From: Microthrixaceae bacterium | Lineage (GTDB): Bacteria; Actinomycetota; Acidimicrobiia; Acidimicrobiales; Microtrichaceae | DNA: 64,000 bases | Assembly (NCBI GenBank): GCA_020637215.1 | Contig: JACJWI010000010.1 | Location: 1-64,000 of the forward strand | Direction of reading: 5' to 3' | Shown here: positions 30,409-38,078 of the stretch, in pieces | How positions within the stretch are numbered: the first letter of the stretch is position 1 | Layout: each line of letters opens with the position of its first letter | Notes under the pieces: model-generated | The model's input: the letters and a program-made list of their open reading frames with translations, nothing else | What the model was told of the DNA's origin: nothing | Databases searched by the model: none | Program-made: the position numbers and the translations under genes

Positions 30409-31602
30409 TCAGCCCGGGCGGTTGCCCCAGATGCCCACGAAGCTCACCATCTCTCCCGGGTAGCCACCCAGGTTGTGGGTCAGCGCCAGGCCACGGTCCG
30501 CGGTGTCGATGCGACGGTCCTCGGGAGCTTCGCCGCGCAGCTGGAGCCAGCACTCGAACAGCATCCGCAGCCCGGACGCGCCGACCGGGTGGCCGAAGGA
30601 CTTGAGGCCGCCGTCGGTGTTGACCGGCAGCTCGCCGTGGAGGTCGAACACGCCGGCTTCGGCGTCCTTCCACGCCTCGCCCCGAGCCGAGAAGCCGAGG
30701 TCCTCCATCAGGACCAGCTCGGTCGGCGTGAAGCAGTCGTGGACCTCGGCCATGGCCAGCTGACGGCGCGGGTCGGTGATGCCGGCCTGGGCGTACGCGT
30801 CCTCGGCGGCCCACTGGCACTCGTCGAAGTGCGTGTAGTCGTAGTCCGGGTCCAACAGGCCGGACGCGTTGCCGGCGACGAAGCTCAGCGCCTTCACGTA
30901 GAGCGGCTTGTCGGTGTAGCGGTGCGCGTCCTCGGCCCGCACGACGATGGCGCTCGCCGCGCCGTCGGCCACGCCGGCGCAGTCGAACACCGACAGCATC
31001 CCCGCGACCGCGGGCATGGCGCAGATGGCGTCGACGTCCATCTCGCGGCGGAACTGCGCCCGCGGGTTCTTGGCGCCGTTGGCGTGGTTCTTGCTGGCGA
31101 TGCGGGCCAGCACCCGACGCAGCTCGGCCGGATCGACGCCGTACTTCTCGGCGTAGGCGGGGGCGACGAGCGAGAACATGGCCGCCGCGGTGAGGGTCCG
31201 GTTGGTGCCGTCGTTGGGGATGGGGAACGCGTTGAGGCCCTGGTAGCCCGAGTCCTTGACCTTCTCGACGCCGACCGCGGCGGCCACGTCGTAGGCACCG
31301 GAGGCCACCGCGTAGCAGGCCTGGCGCAGCGCCTCGGACCCGGTGGCGCAGTAGTTCTCGACCCGGGTGACCGGCTTGCCCTGCAGCTTCAGCGGGGCCG
31401 ACAGCGTCACGCCCGACATGCCGGACTGGGCGGTTCCGAGCCACCAGGCGTCGACGTCGTCGATGCCGATGCCCGCGGAGTCGAGCCCGGCGTGGGTCCC
31501 CTCGACCGCCAGGTCGTCGAGTCCCTTGTCCCAGTGCTCGCGGAACGGGGTGCACCCCATGCCGATGATGGCGACGCGGTCCTTGATGCCGTGGCTGGCC
31601 AT
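30409..31602 (-). CDS. SCP2-type thiolase / Ltp2-like lipid-transfer protein
   Basis: A 397-residue thiolase-fold protein of the sterol-carrier-protein/lipid-transfer group. The nucleophilic Cys85 is in VENYCATGSEALRQAC and the His in SFGHPVGASGLRM. The C-terminal C-x-G of true thiolases is replaced by ALTHNLGGYPG (Asn-Leu-Gly). Loss of that second Cys is typical of Ltp2-like proteins, which with a DUF35 partner carry out retro-aldol cleavage of steroid side-chain CoA esters. That functional link is inferred from the neighbour. The gene lies immediately after the KAS/DUF35 fusion gene (stop 31604, this start 31602), so they are co-transcribed and probably form one complex. Confidence 0.8.
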   Translation of the reverse strand: MASHGIKDRVAIIGMGCTPFREHWDKGLDDLAVEGTHAGLDSAGIGIDDVDAWWLGTAQSGMSGVTLSAPLKLQGKPVTRVENYCATGSEALRQACYAVASGAYDVAAAVGVEKVKDSGYQGLNAFPIPNDGTNRTLTAAAMFSLVAPAYAEKYGVDPAELRRVLARIASKNHANGAKNPRAQFRREMDVDAICAMPAVAGMLSVFDCAGVADGAASAIVVRAEDAHRYTDKPLYVKALSFVAGNASGLLDPDYDYTHFDECQWAAEDAYAQAGITDPRRQLAMAEVHDCFTPTELVLMEDLGFSARGEAWKDAEAGVFDLHGELPVNTDGGLKSFGHPVGASGLRMLFECWLQLRGEAPEDRRIDTADRGLALTHNLGGYPGEMVSFVGIWGNRPG

Positions 31603-31603
31603 G

Positions 31604-33076
31604 TCAGGCCCCTCCCTCGGTCGGTGCGGCGACCCGGGCCGATGCGGCCGGGCGGGCCTTCCAGAAGTAGTTGGCGATCCCGTCCGCGGTGTTGAGGCGT
31701 CGGAAGGTCATCTCGACCGCCATGCCGATGGAGACCTGGTCGGCGGTGACGTCGGTGAGCTCGACCGGCAGGCGTCCCCCACCGTCGAAGTCGCACACCG
31801 CGAACACGATCGGCGGCGACGGCGAGTAGGCCAGCGAGTCGACGGTGAAGGTGGCGACGGTGGCGGGCACGTCGGCCATCGGCGCCGGGTCCATGTCGTC
31901 GACCGCCCCGCCCACGAAGCTGACCCGTGCCGGCGGCAGGTGCAGCGCACCGCTGGAACGGTCCCGGCTGCCGACGAAGCCGTACTTCCAGTCCAGTCGC
32001 CGCTCCGCGGCCGACGCCGACATGCGGGCCGGCTCGGGCCGGTTGGGCGGCTGGACCGGCAGCACGCCGCGCCAGTTCAGGTACTTGGCGTAGGTCAGCG
32101 AGTCGTCGCCCGACGCGACCTGCTCGTCGACGGTGGGCCGGGCTGCCACCGCCTCGGCCGCGGAGTCGGCGACCCGGAACAGGAACACGTCCGCGCCGTC
32201 GGCCAGCGCGACCAGCGCGACGACCTGACCGGGAGACGCCTGCTCGACCAGACCGGCGAGCAGCACGAGCGGGTGCGCGGCGCCGGTGAAACCGACGCTC
32301 TGGTCCAACCGGTCGGCCACGTCGACGCCGGCAGCGCCGAGCTTCTTGGCCAGCGCCGCGCCGGCCCGGGCGTGCGGGGACGACACCGCCACCCGCGACA
32401 CCTGCTCGACGTCGACGCCGGCGTCCTTGAGCGCCGCGTCCCAGGCCCGTCCGGCCAGGTCGTCGTACCGCTGCTGGCCGAAGCGCTCCTCCCAGGCGTG
32501 GGTGCGCAGCTCGCCGGGGGCCCGCCAGCGGTCGAGGAACTCCTGGGTGGCCGACGCGCCGCCGAGGTACTCGGCGGCCAGCGGGCCCGAGGTCGCGTCC
32601 GCCACCAGGACCGCCGCGCCGGCGTCGCCACCGCCCTTCTCCTCGATCGAGCCGGCGGGGCCGGTGCGGACGTCGCCGGCGCAGACCATCACGCCAGGGT
32701 CGGTGGAGCGCAGCGCCGAACGAAGCGCCGCGGCCGCGCCGCGGAGTCCGGGTCCGGCGTCCGCGGCGGGCACCGCGCCGTCCAGCCGGAGCGCGGCGTG
32801 CACGATCGGCGCCGCGGTCTTCTCGGCGTACGGACCGGTGGTGGAGGCGAACCACAGCGCGTCCACGGACGCCTCCCCCGCGACGCGCAGAGCCCGCCGG
32901 CCGGCCTCGACGGCCATGGTGACCGCGTCCTCGTCGTAGGCGGCGACGGTACGGGTGCCCTTCCCGGCGTTCGATCCGAGCACCGCGGTGACGGCCGATC
33001 GCTGCAGGCGCCAGTGCGGCAAGTAGGCGGCGACGCCGCGGATGCCGCGGACCGCGTTCGGGGTGGCTGCGCTCAT
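31604..33076 (-). CDS. HMG-CoA-synthase/KAS III-like domain fused to DUF35 (OB-fold)
   Basis: A 490-residue fusion. Residues 1 to about 340 follow the thiolase-superfamily KAS III/HMG-CoA synthase fold (GIRGVAAYLPHWRLQRSAV; VDALWFASTTGPYAEKTAAP; LVLLAGLVEQASPGQVVAL). At the place of the active-site Cys the sequence is GPGLRGAAAALRSAL, so no nucleophile is present. The C-terminal 130 residues are a DUF35 OB-fold (PPARVSFVGGAVDDMDPAPM; VIFAVCDFDGGGRLPVELTD-like strands). The zinc-ribbon cysteines of free DUF35 proteins are not seen. In steroid degradation DUF35 proteins bind and activate Ltp2-type thiolases, and the thiolase gene follows directly. The ATG at 33076 is 6 nt from a TACACT box, with the CTGACG palindrome just upstream. 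Confidence 0.75.
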   Translation of the reverse strand: MSAATPNAVRGIRGVAAYLPHWRLQRSAVTAVLGSNAGKGTRTVAAYDEDAVTMAVEAGRRALRVAGEASVDALWFASTTGPYAEKTAAPIVHAALRLDGAVPAADAGPGLRGAAAALRSALRSTDPGVMVCAGDVRTGPAGSIEEKGGGDAGAAVLVADATSGPLAAEYLGGASATQEFLDRWRAPGELRTHAWEERFGQQRYDDLAGRAWDAALKDAGVDVEQVSRVAVSSPHARAGAALAKKLGAAGVDVADRLDQSVGFTGAAHPLVLLAGLVEQASPGQVVALVALADGADVFLFRVADSAAEAVAARPTVDEQVASGDDSLTYAKYLNWRGVLPVQPPNRPEPARMSASAAERRLDWKYGFVGSRDRSSGALHLPPARVSFVGGAVDDMDPAPMADVPATVATFTVDSLAYSPSPPIVFAVCDFDGGGRLPVELTDVTADQVSIGMAVEMTFRRLNTADGIANYFWKARPAASARVAAPTEGGA

Positions 33077-33082
33077 GGGTGG

Positions 33083-33088
33083 AGTGTA
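33083..33088 (-). promoter_or_regulatory. -10 box of the KAS/DUF35-thiolase operon
   Basis: TACACT on the minus strand, 6 nt before the ATG at 33076. It predicts a leaderless message. Inferred. Confidence 0.5.
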
Positions 33089-33095
33089 GGGACAT

Positions 33096-33110
33096 CTGAC
33101 GCACCGTCAG
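33096..33110. promoter_or_regulatory. Palindromic operator CTGACG-N3-CGTCAG (thiolase operon)
   Basis: A perfect 6-3-6 palindrome with spacer CAC, just upstream of the -10 box of the KAS/DUF35-thiolase operon and in the intergenic region shared with a divergent TetR gene. That TetR protein is the best candidate to bind it. Confidence 0.65.
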
Positions 33111-33231
33111 AAGTCGTGGCCGTCCGCCGCGAGCGGCGAGGCTCGGCGGGAGGATCATTGACACGGGCGAGGTCACGGGCCGAGCATGGACAGATGCGCG
33201 TGAACCCCGTTCCGTCCCGTTCGAGCGTCCG

Positions 33232-34032
33232 GTGAGCTCCACCACACCTCGGACCCAGCCGCTCGGTCGCCGCGCCCGCAACCGGGTCGCCCGCCACGAC
33301 CAGCTGCTCGCCGCCGCCAGCGACATCGTCAACGAGTCGGGCCTCGATGGTCTGACCATGCAGGCGGTCGCCGACCGGGTGGACTGCGCGGTCGGCACCA
33401 TCTACACGTACTTCAACTCCAAGGCGTCGCTGATCGCCGCGCTGCAGGCCAATGCCATGCAGACCATCCTGGCGACCTACCACCGGGCCGCCGAGCAGTG
33501 GGACGACGCCCTCGACGCGTCGGGGCTCGACGACCCCGCCGTCGAGTCGCTCGTGCGGGTGCTGGCCTACGGCCAGCTGTTCTTGGCCGGGCCCGAGCTC
33601 AACCCCCGCGAGTTCGAGTTCCTCCAGCTCGCCTTCACCTCGCCGGTCAACCTGGTGTCGGTCGACGACGTGAGCGCGCTGACCTCGCACGCGTTGACCC
33701 TGCTGGCCGAAGGGCTGGTCCTCATCGACTCCGCGGTGGCCTCCGGTGCGATCTCCGCCCCCGATCCCGGACGGGGAGACGACGCCCTTCGTCGGATGCT
33801 CCGCTGGGTCGGAGCGCTCGAGGGCAGCCTGCTGCTGGCCAACGTACGGCTCGAGGCGATGACCGACACCGACGCCGCCGCGTTCGACGCACGGCAGCTC
33901 GGGCTGCTGACGAGCCAGGACCTGCTGCTCGCCTGGGGCGCTCCGCCCCGGGTCCTCAAGGCCGCGGTCGACGAGCTGGACCGCATGCTCAGGGCCGGAT
34001 CGCTGCTCCCCCGGCCCGAGCCGCGGGACTGA
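33232..34032 (+). CDS. TetR-family transcriptional regulator
   Basis: A 266-residue TetR protein, longer than most. The helix-turn-helix is in LTMQAVADRVDCAVGTIYTY followed by FNSKASLIAALQ. The ligand-binding part is helical and ends PRPEPRD; residues around EFEFLQLAFTSPVNLVSVDD are distinctive but not recognised. The start is GTG at 33232. It is divergent from the KAS/DUF35-thiolase operon, with a 155-bp intergenic region that contains the CTGACG-N3-CGTCAG palindrome, so it probably represses that operon and perhaps the SDR (12689) and CaiB-type (41609) genes that carry the same site. The ligand is likely an acyl-CoA, by analogy only. Confidence 0.85.
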   Translation: MSSTTPRTQPLGRRARNRVARHDQLLAAASDIVNESGLDGLTMQAVADRVDCAVGTIYTYFNSKASLIAALQANAMQTILATYHRAAEQWDDALDASGLDDPAVESLVRVLAYGQLFLAGPELNPREFEFLQLAFTSPVNLVSVDDVSALTSHALTLLAEGLVLIDSAVASGAISAPDPGRGDDALRRMLRWVGALEGSLLLANVRLEAMTDTDAAAFDARQLGLLTSQDLLLAWGAPPRVLKAAVDELDRMLRAGSLLPRPEPRD

Positions 34033-34069
34033 CCCCGGCACCGGCCCGCCGGATCGCGACAGAGGTGCC

Positions 34070-34708
34070 ATGGGTCCCCTGCTGAGCGGGCTGGTGGCCT
34101 TCGCGGTCGGGGTCAACCTCTGGTTCCTGTTCGAGTACCTGCTGCACCGCTTCGCCATGCACGAGTTGCACGGCAAGGGGATCATGAGCCGTGAGCACCT
34201 GCTGCACCACGTGACGGCCGGATGGGGTTTCACCTCCCGTCTCCTGTTGGCGTGGCTGGGCGTCGCGCTGGTCGGAGCCGCGGCGTGGCTGCCGCTCGGC
34301 ACCTGGCTGCTCGGTCCCGCCGTCGGAGTCGGCCTGGCCGCCGGGTGGGTGCTCGGCTATGGCTTCTACGAGTTCCAACACGCCCAGGCCCATCTGCGGG
34401 CACCGCGGAACCGCTACGAGCGCTGGCTGCGAAAGCACCACTTCCACCACCACTTCGGGCACCCGATGGCCAACCACGGGGTGACGATCCCGTTCTGGGA
34501 CATCGTCTTCCACACCCGTGAGGCACCCGACGTGGTGCCGGTCCCACGCCGCCTGGCCGCCGGGTTGGGTTGGCTGCTCGACGACGACGGCGAGCTGCGA
34601 GCGGAGTTCGCCGCCGACTACGTGCTGGTCGGGATCGACCGGATGGACGAACGTCAGGCGGGCATCGACCGGGCGCGGGCGTTCGCCAGCCTCGCGCCGA
34701 ACCCCTGA
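34070..34708 (+). CDS. Fatty acid hydroxylase superfamily membrane protein
   Basis: A 212-residue membrane protein with the histidine clusters of the diiron fatty acid hydroxylase/sterol desaturase superfamily. H-x4-H is in LHRFAMHELH (His26, His31), H-x-x-H-H in EHLLHHVTA (43-47), then FYEFQHAQAHLRAP and the cluster LRKHHFHHHFGHPM. Two pairs of hydrophobic helices flank the clusters. Such enzymes hydroxylate or desaturate lipids or sterols in the membrane with O2. The substrate is unknown. The ATG at 34070 is 37 bp after the TetR gene on the same strand. A long palindrome follows the stop, in the gap with the convergent MaoC-like gene. Confidence 0.8.
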   Translation: MGPLLSGLVAFAVGVNLWFLFEYLLHRFAMHELHGKGIMSREHLLHHVTAGWGFTSRLLLAWLGVALVGAAAWLPLGTWLLGPAVGVGLAAGWVLGYGFYEFQHAQAHLRAPRNRYERWLRKHHFHHHFGHPMANHGVTIPFWDIVFHTREAPDVVPVPRRLAAGLGWLLDDDGELRAEFAADYVLVGIDRMDERQAGIDRARAFASLAPNP

Positions 34709-34741
34709 CGGCCCGGACGAGCCGGACGAACGCCGCCACAC

Positions 34742-34799
34742 CCCCGCTTTGTCATGCACCAGCGCGGTGATCACCGCGCTGGTGCAGGACAAAGCGGGG
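34742..34799. terminator. 58-bp palindrome between convergent genes
   Basis: A 29-bp stem with a single mismatch and no loop, centred at 34770/34771 on GTGATCAC; the arms begin CCCCGCTTTGTC. It lies between the hydroxylase gene (+) and the MaoC-like gene (-) and would form a hairpin in either transcript, so it probably acts as a two-way terminator. Confidence 0.7.
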
Positions 34800-34800
34800 T

Positions 34801-35565
34801 TCAGGACCCTTCGCGGCAGGCCACCACCGGCCGACCCATCCTGACCTCGAGAACCCGTACCGATCCGTGCGGGCGGGCCTCCCGCAGCCGGGTCTGCTCG
34901 GCGATCGCCGCCAGGTGCTGGGTGCACGCGATCACCCCGTCGAACCCGGCCCGACGGGCCGCGACCACGTCGTGGTGTACCGGAGCCCAGACCCTGGACG
35001 CGGCCGCCGCGGCGCGGATGCGATGGCCGGACACACCCGGCGAGTCGCCCTGTCGACCCTGGCCCGCACCCCGGGGGCGGCTGGCGCGCGACCCGGTTCC
35101 GGGCCGGTACCCGAACGCGGAGAAGGTCTCGACCTGGAGCAGGTCGCCCCTCGCGTCGGTGAGCACGAGGTCGACCTCCCACGAACGGCCCCGTCCCAGC
35201 GCGGTCATCCGCTCCGGGCCGATCGCGCGCAGTGCCTGGTGGTGGCCCACGCGGTCACCGACCCGGCTCGGCCGATGCAGCACCGTCCGGTGGGTGGCGA
35301 TGACGGCGTGCTCGAATCCCAACGCCTCCTTCACGTCGAAGTGCAGCTGCAGGGGAACGTGGTCGGGGTCCGGACGGACCGGACGTGTCCACAGCGAGGT
35401 GGAGGTGATCGGCAGTCGGTCGACCCGGATCATCCCGACATCGCCCCCGGTCGCGGTCCAGAACCGGACGACCGGATCGAGCGTCACCGGGGCCCCGGGA
35501 GCGACCCGGTGGACCGGCACGCCGAGGGCGGGCAGGCCCCGACGGCCGGCCGGACGATCGACCAC
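34801..35565 (-). CDS. MaoC-like double-hotdog protein
   Basis: A 254-residue protein with two hotdog-like halves. The N-terminal half includes PVVRFWTATGGDVGMIRVDR and LHFDVKEALGFEHAVIATHR. The C-terminal half has VWAPVHHDVVAARRAGFDG then VIACTQHLAAI, which matches the MaoC hydratase pattern (D-x-N-P-x-H-x-D-x-x-x-A-x-x-A-G-F). The catalytic Asp before the His is not in its usual place (W-A-P-V-H), so hydratase activity is uncertain. Proteins of this layout hydrate enoyl-CoA in beta-oxidation of branched acids and sterol side chains. The start is GTG at 35565, only 6 nt after the stop of the TetR gene upstream, so it is the second gene of that operon. Confidence 0.65.
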   Translation of the reverse strand: MVDRPAGRRGLPALGVPVHRVAPGAPVTLDPVVRFWTATGGDVGMIRVDRLPITSTSLWTRPVRPDPDHVPLQLHFDVKEALGFEHAVIATHRTVLHRPSRVGDRVGHHQALRAIGPERMTALGRGRSWEVDLVLTDARGDLLQVETFSAFGYRPGTGSRASRPRGAGQGRQGDSPGVSGHRIRAAAAASRVWAPVHHDVVAARRAGFDGVIACTQHLAAIAEQTRLREARPHGSVRVLEVRMGRPVVACREGS

Positions 35566-35571
35566 GTCGGA

Positions 35572-36300
35572 TCAGCCCGGGGGTTTGCGGCCGGTCACCC
35601 CGGAGTAGAGAAGTCGGGCCAGCGCCCGCTGGAGCTCCGGACCGGTGGTGCCGTGGCGTTCGATGCCGTAGCGGTGCCCCGAGACCTGCGCCAGCATCGC
35701 CACCAGCACCGACGCGGTGGCGGTCGGGTCGAGGTCCGCCGGCAACCGGCCCGCGTCGCGCTGGCCGCGGACCTCCTCGGCCAGGGCGTCGGTGAAGCTC
35801 ATCAGCAGCTGGAGGCGGATCTCGCGGAACCGGACGTCGCCCTCGGTGGCGGCCAGGTCGATGACCGCGAGCAGCGCCCGGTGCTCGTCCCAGAACTCGA
35901 GGAAGCTCGCGGCGATGCGCTCGCAGGTGTCGTAGGCCGCACGCCCGTTCCAGCTCCCGTCGCGCACCGGCCGGGTCAGGCGCTCACGACCCTCGCCGAC
36001 CAGCTCGTCGGCCAACGCCCACAGGGCGGACTCGGCGTCGGGGAAGTACTGGTAGAAGGTGGCCGGCGATGTCCCCGCGCCCCGGGCGATGTCGACCACC
36101 TTCAGGTCCCGGTACGACGTCGTGTACAGCAGCTCCCGGGTCTGCTCGAGCAGTCGGGCCCGCGTGGCCAGCCCGCGTCGACCGGGCACCCGCCCGTCGA
36201 CCGCCCGCAGCTCGTCGCTCTCGGTCGGATCGGTCGGATCGGTCGGATCGGTCGCCGAGCCCTCGGCTGCGACCTGCTCCGTTGCGCTCTTCGTTGCCAC
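35572..36300 (-). CDS. TetR-family transcriptional regulator
   Basis: A 242-residue TetR protein. The helix-turn-helix is in LKVVDIARGAGTSPATFYQY followed by FPDAESALWAL. Before it is an unstructured N-terminus of about 40 residues with the tandem DPTDPTDPT, encoded by a 9-bp repeat (GGATCGGTC, three units at 36227-36253). The C-terminal region (FLEFWDEHRALLAVIDLAAT) is helical. The start is GTG at 36300. It is co-transcribed with the MaoC-like gene 6 nt downstream, so probably controls that step. It is a second candidate for the CTGACG palindromes, though none lies near it. Confidence 0.85.
   Translation of the reverse strand: MATKSATEQVAAEGSATDPTDPTDPTESDELRAVDGRVPGRRGLATRARLLEQTRELLYTTSYRDLKVVDIARGAGTSPATFYQYFPDAESALWALADELVGEGRERLTRPVRDGSWNGRAAYDTCERIAASFLEFWDEHRALLAVIDLAATEGDVRFREIRLQLLMSFTDALAEEVRGQRDAGRLPADLDPTATASVLVAMLAQVSGHRYGIERHGTTGPELQRALARLLYSGVTGRKPPG
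36227..36253 (-). repeat. 9-bp tandem repeat within the TetR gene
   Basis: Three exact units of GGATCGGTC encode DPTDPTDPT in the disordered N-terminal region. Copy number may vary between strains without changing the frame. Confidence 0.7.
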
Positions 36301-36382
36301 TCCCGCGTCCTTCGTCGTGATCGGTCCGGGGCGGACCCGCCCCGAGGGCCGTCACCGACCGAGGGCAGCGTACCGGCGGTGC

Positions 36383-37084
36383 TCAGCCGCCGAGCAGCTT
36401 CCAGAGGATCCACACCATGACCGTGATGCCCAGCAGGCTCAGCACGACCATCATCACGAACCCGACGATGCTGGTCAGCACCAGCGCCAGGATCACGCCC
36501 AGGCTGGAGCGGCGGGTGGCGGCGCGGTCGGCCAGGTCGGCCTCGATGAGCCGGACGTTGCGGTCGTTGGCCTTGTAGGCCATGTCGAAGACGACGCCGG
36601 CGAACGGGATCAGGCCGACCACCCCTTCGAAGGCGACGTTCCACAGCATGCGGATGATCGTCGGCCAGCTCACACCGGCCAGGACACCGGCGGAGACGAC
36701 GACCATCGACAGGGCCACCCCGACCGCGTCGCCGATGCCGGGAACCAGGGTGATGAACCCGTCGACGCCGACGCGACGACCGCCGGTGGCCGGGATCTCG
36801 ATGGCGTCGTCGAGCACCCACGCCAACCGCTCCACCCAGCGCGGCAGGGGACGGGTGTTGGGCTTCGGACCTCGGCGGTGGGCGTCGCGGATGTCGTGCA
36901 GCGCCTCGGCCACCTCGGCACGGACCGCCACGGTCCGCCCCGGGCGTGCGGGCGGACCTCCGGGATGCACGACGGGTGCGCCACCGGCCCGCGGGGGCGG
37001 AGGTTCGGGGGGCGCGGCGGGGCCGGATGCGCCATGGATCTCCCGGCCCTCGATGGTGCCCAGGTGGCGGACGTCGTCGCTCAC
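36383..37084 (-). CDS. DUF4112 membrane protein
   Basis: A 233-residue protein. After a Pro/Gly-rich N-terminus it contains the DUF4112 core: a helix (WVERLAWVLDDAIEIPATGG), the motif VGVDGFITLVPGIGDAVGVA with the conserved D-x-x-x-x-L-V-P-G-I-G-D, and a membrane region including VGLIPFAGVVFDMAYKANDR with N-x-x-L. The C-terminus has two more hydrophobic helices (SLGVILALVLTSIVGFVMMV; LGITVMVWILWKLLGG). Function unknown. The start is GTG at 37084. The tail after the core is longer than in short DUF4112 proteins. Confidence 0.8.
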   Translation of the reverse strand: MSDDVRHLGTIEGREIHGASGPAAPPEPPPPRAGGAPVVHPGGPPARPGRTVAVRAEVAEALHDIRDAHRRGPKPNTRPLPRWVERLAWVLDDAIEIPATGGRRVGVDGFITLVPGIGDAVGVALSMVVVSAGVLAGVSWPTIIRMLWNVAFEGVVGLIPFAGVVFDMAYKANDRNVRLIEADLADRAATRRSSLGVILALVLTSIVGFVMMVVLSLLGITVMVWILWKLLGG

Positions 37085-37201
37085 GATCCCCCATTCTCCC
37101 CCGGGTCCGCTCCGGGTCCACGCGCTCCCGCTGTCGAGCTGAGCGCGATCTCGGGCGACGGCGACCTCTCACTGGTCGCCGGCGCCCGAGGTCCGAGCGG
37201 G

Positions 37202-38065
37202 TCAGGCGATGAACCGCTCGCCGAACGTGGCGATCAGCTCGATCGCCTGCTCGGTGCTGTCTGGGCCGAGCACCCCCTGGGCCATCCACGCCGAGGTCAG
37301 GATGGTCGTCACCCCGGCCGCCTCGAGCCGTTCGCAGTTCTCGGCGGTCGGCGTGACCATGGGCGAGGCGATGATCTCGAACGGACGGTCCGCGGTGCCG
37401 GCGTCCTCACGGGCCCGTTCCAGGGTCCGGCAGTGCTGCTCGAGCTTCTCGACCGAGTAGTACATGCCGAGCCAGCCGTCGCCGAGGGTGGCGGCCCGGC
37501 GCATGGCGATCTCGGAGTGACCTCCGACGTAGATCGGCACCGGGGCGGGTGGAGCCGGGCGCATCTCCACCGGGTCGAAGTCGTAGAACTCGCCGTGGTG
37601 CTCGACCATGCCGCCGCGCCACAGGGTGCGGACCACCTCGACCATCTCGTCCATGCGCTTGCCGCGCCGGGCGAAGGGCTGGCCCATCAGCTCGAACTCC
37701 TCGGCCATCCACCCGGCGCCGATGCCGAGGCCGACCCGACCGCGGGACAGGTAGGCCGCGGTGCCGACCGCCTTGGCCACCACGAACGGGTTGCGCAGCG
37801 GCAGCACGTACACGTTGGTCAGGAAGCGCAGCCGGGTGGTGACCGCCGACATCGCCCCGACCGCCACCCACGGGTCCGGCCAGTCCTCGTCGGGGCTGAA
37901 CAGCGGGACGCCGTCGGGCGTGTAGGGGTACCTGGAGTCGAGCCGGGCGGGGTACACGACGTGGTCCGACACGGCGACCGAGTCGAAGCCGGCCTCCTCG
38001 GCCGCAGCCGCGATGCGGGGCCAGTCGAGCGGGTTGGCGCCGAGAAGCGCCTGGGAGAACTTCAT
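37202..38065 (-). CDS. LLM-class (F420-dependent) oxidoreductase
   Basis: A 287-residue luciferase-like fold protein. Blocks are GFDSVAVSDHVVYPARLDSR, RLRFLTNVYVLPLRNPFVVA, GRVGLGIGAGWMAEEFELMG, PIYVGGHSEIAMRRAATLGD and the C-terminal LTSAWMAQGV. This is the TIGR03619-like actinobacterial F420-dependent group. The ATG at 38065 follows AGGAGCTGTCCC-type purine-rich sequence. It is 13 nt downstream of the FadD3-like synthetase stop, so they are co-transcribed, suggesting an oxidoreductase step that acts on the activated acid. Reaction unknown. Confidence 0.85.
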   Translation of the reverse strand: MKFSQALLGANPLDWPRIAAAAEEAGFDSVAVSDHVVYPARLDSRYPYTPDGVPLFSPDEDWPDPWVAVGAMSAVTTRLRFLTNVYVLPLRNPFVVAKAVGTAAYLSRGRVGLGIGAGWMAEEFELMGQPFARRGKRMDEMVEVVRTLWRGGMVEHHGEFYDFDPVEMRPAPPAPVPIYVGGHSEIAMRRAATLGDGWLGMYYSVEKLEQHCRTLERAREDAGTADRPFEIIASPMVTPTAENCERLEAAGVTTILTSAWMAQGVLGPDSTEQAIELIATFGERFIA

Positions 38066-38078
38066 GGGACAGCTCCTG

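Noticed and set aside
34742..34799. Short peptides read from the palindrome in both directions
   Set aside because: Both reading directions give near-identical peptides only because the DNA is palindromic. No start signal is present.
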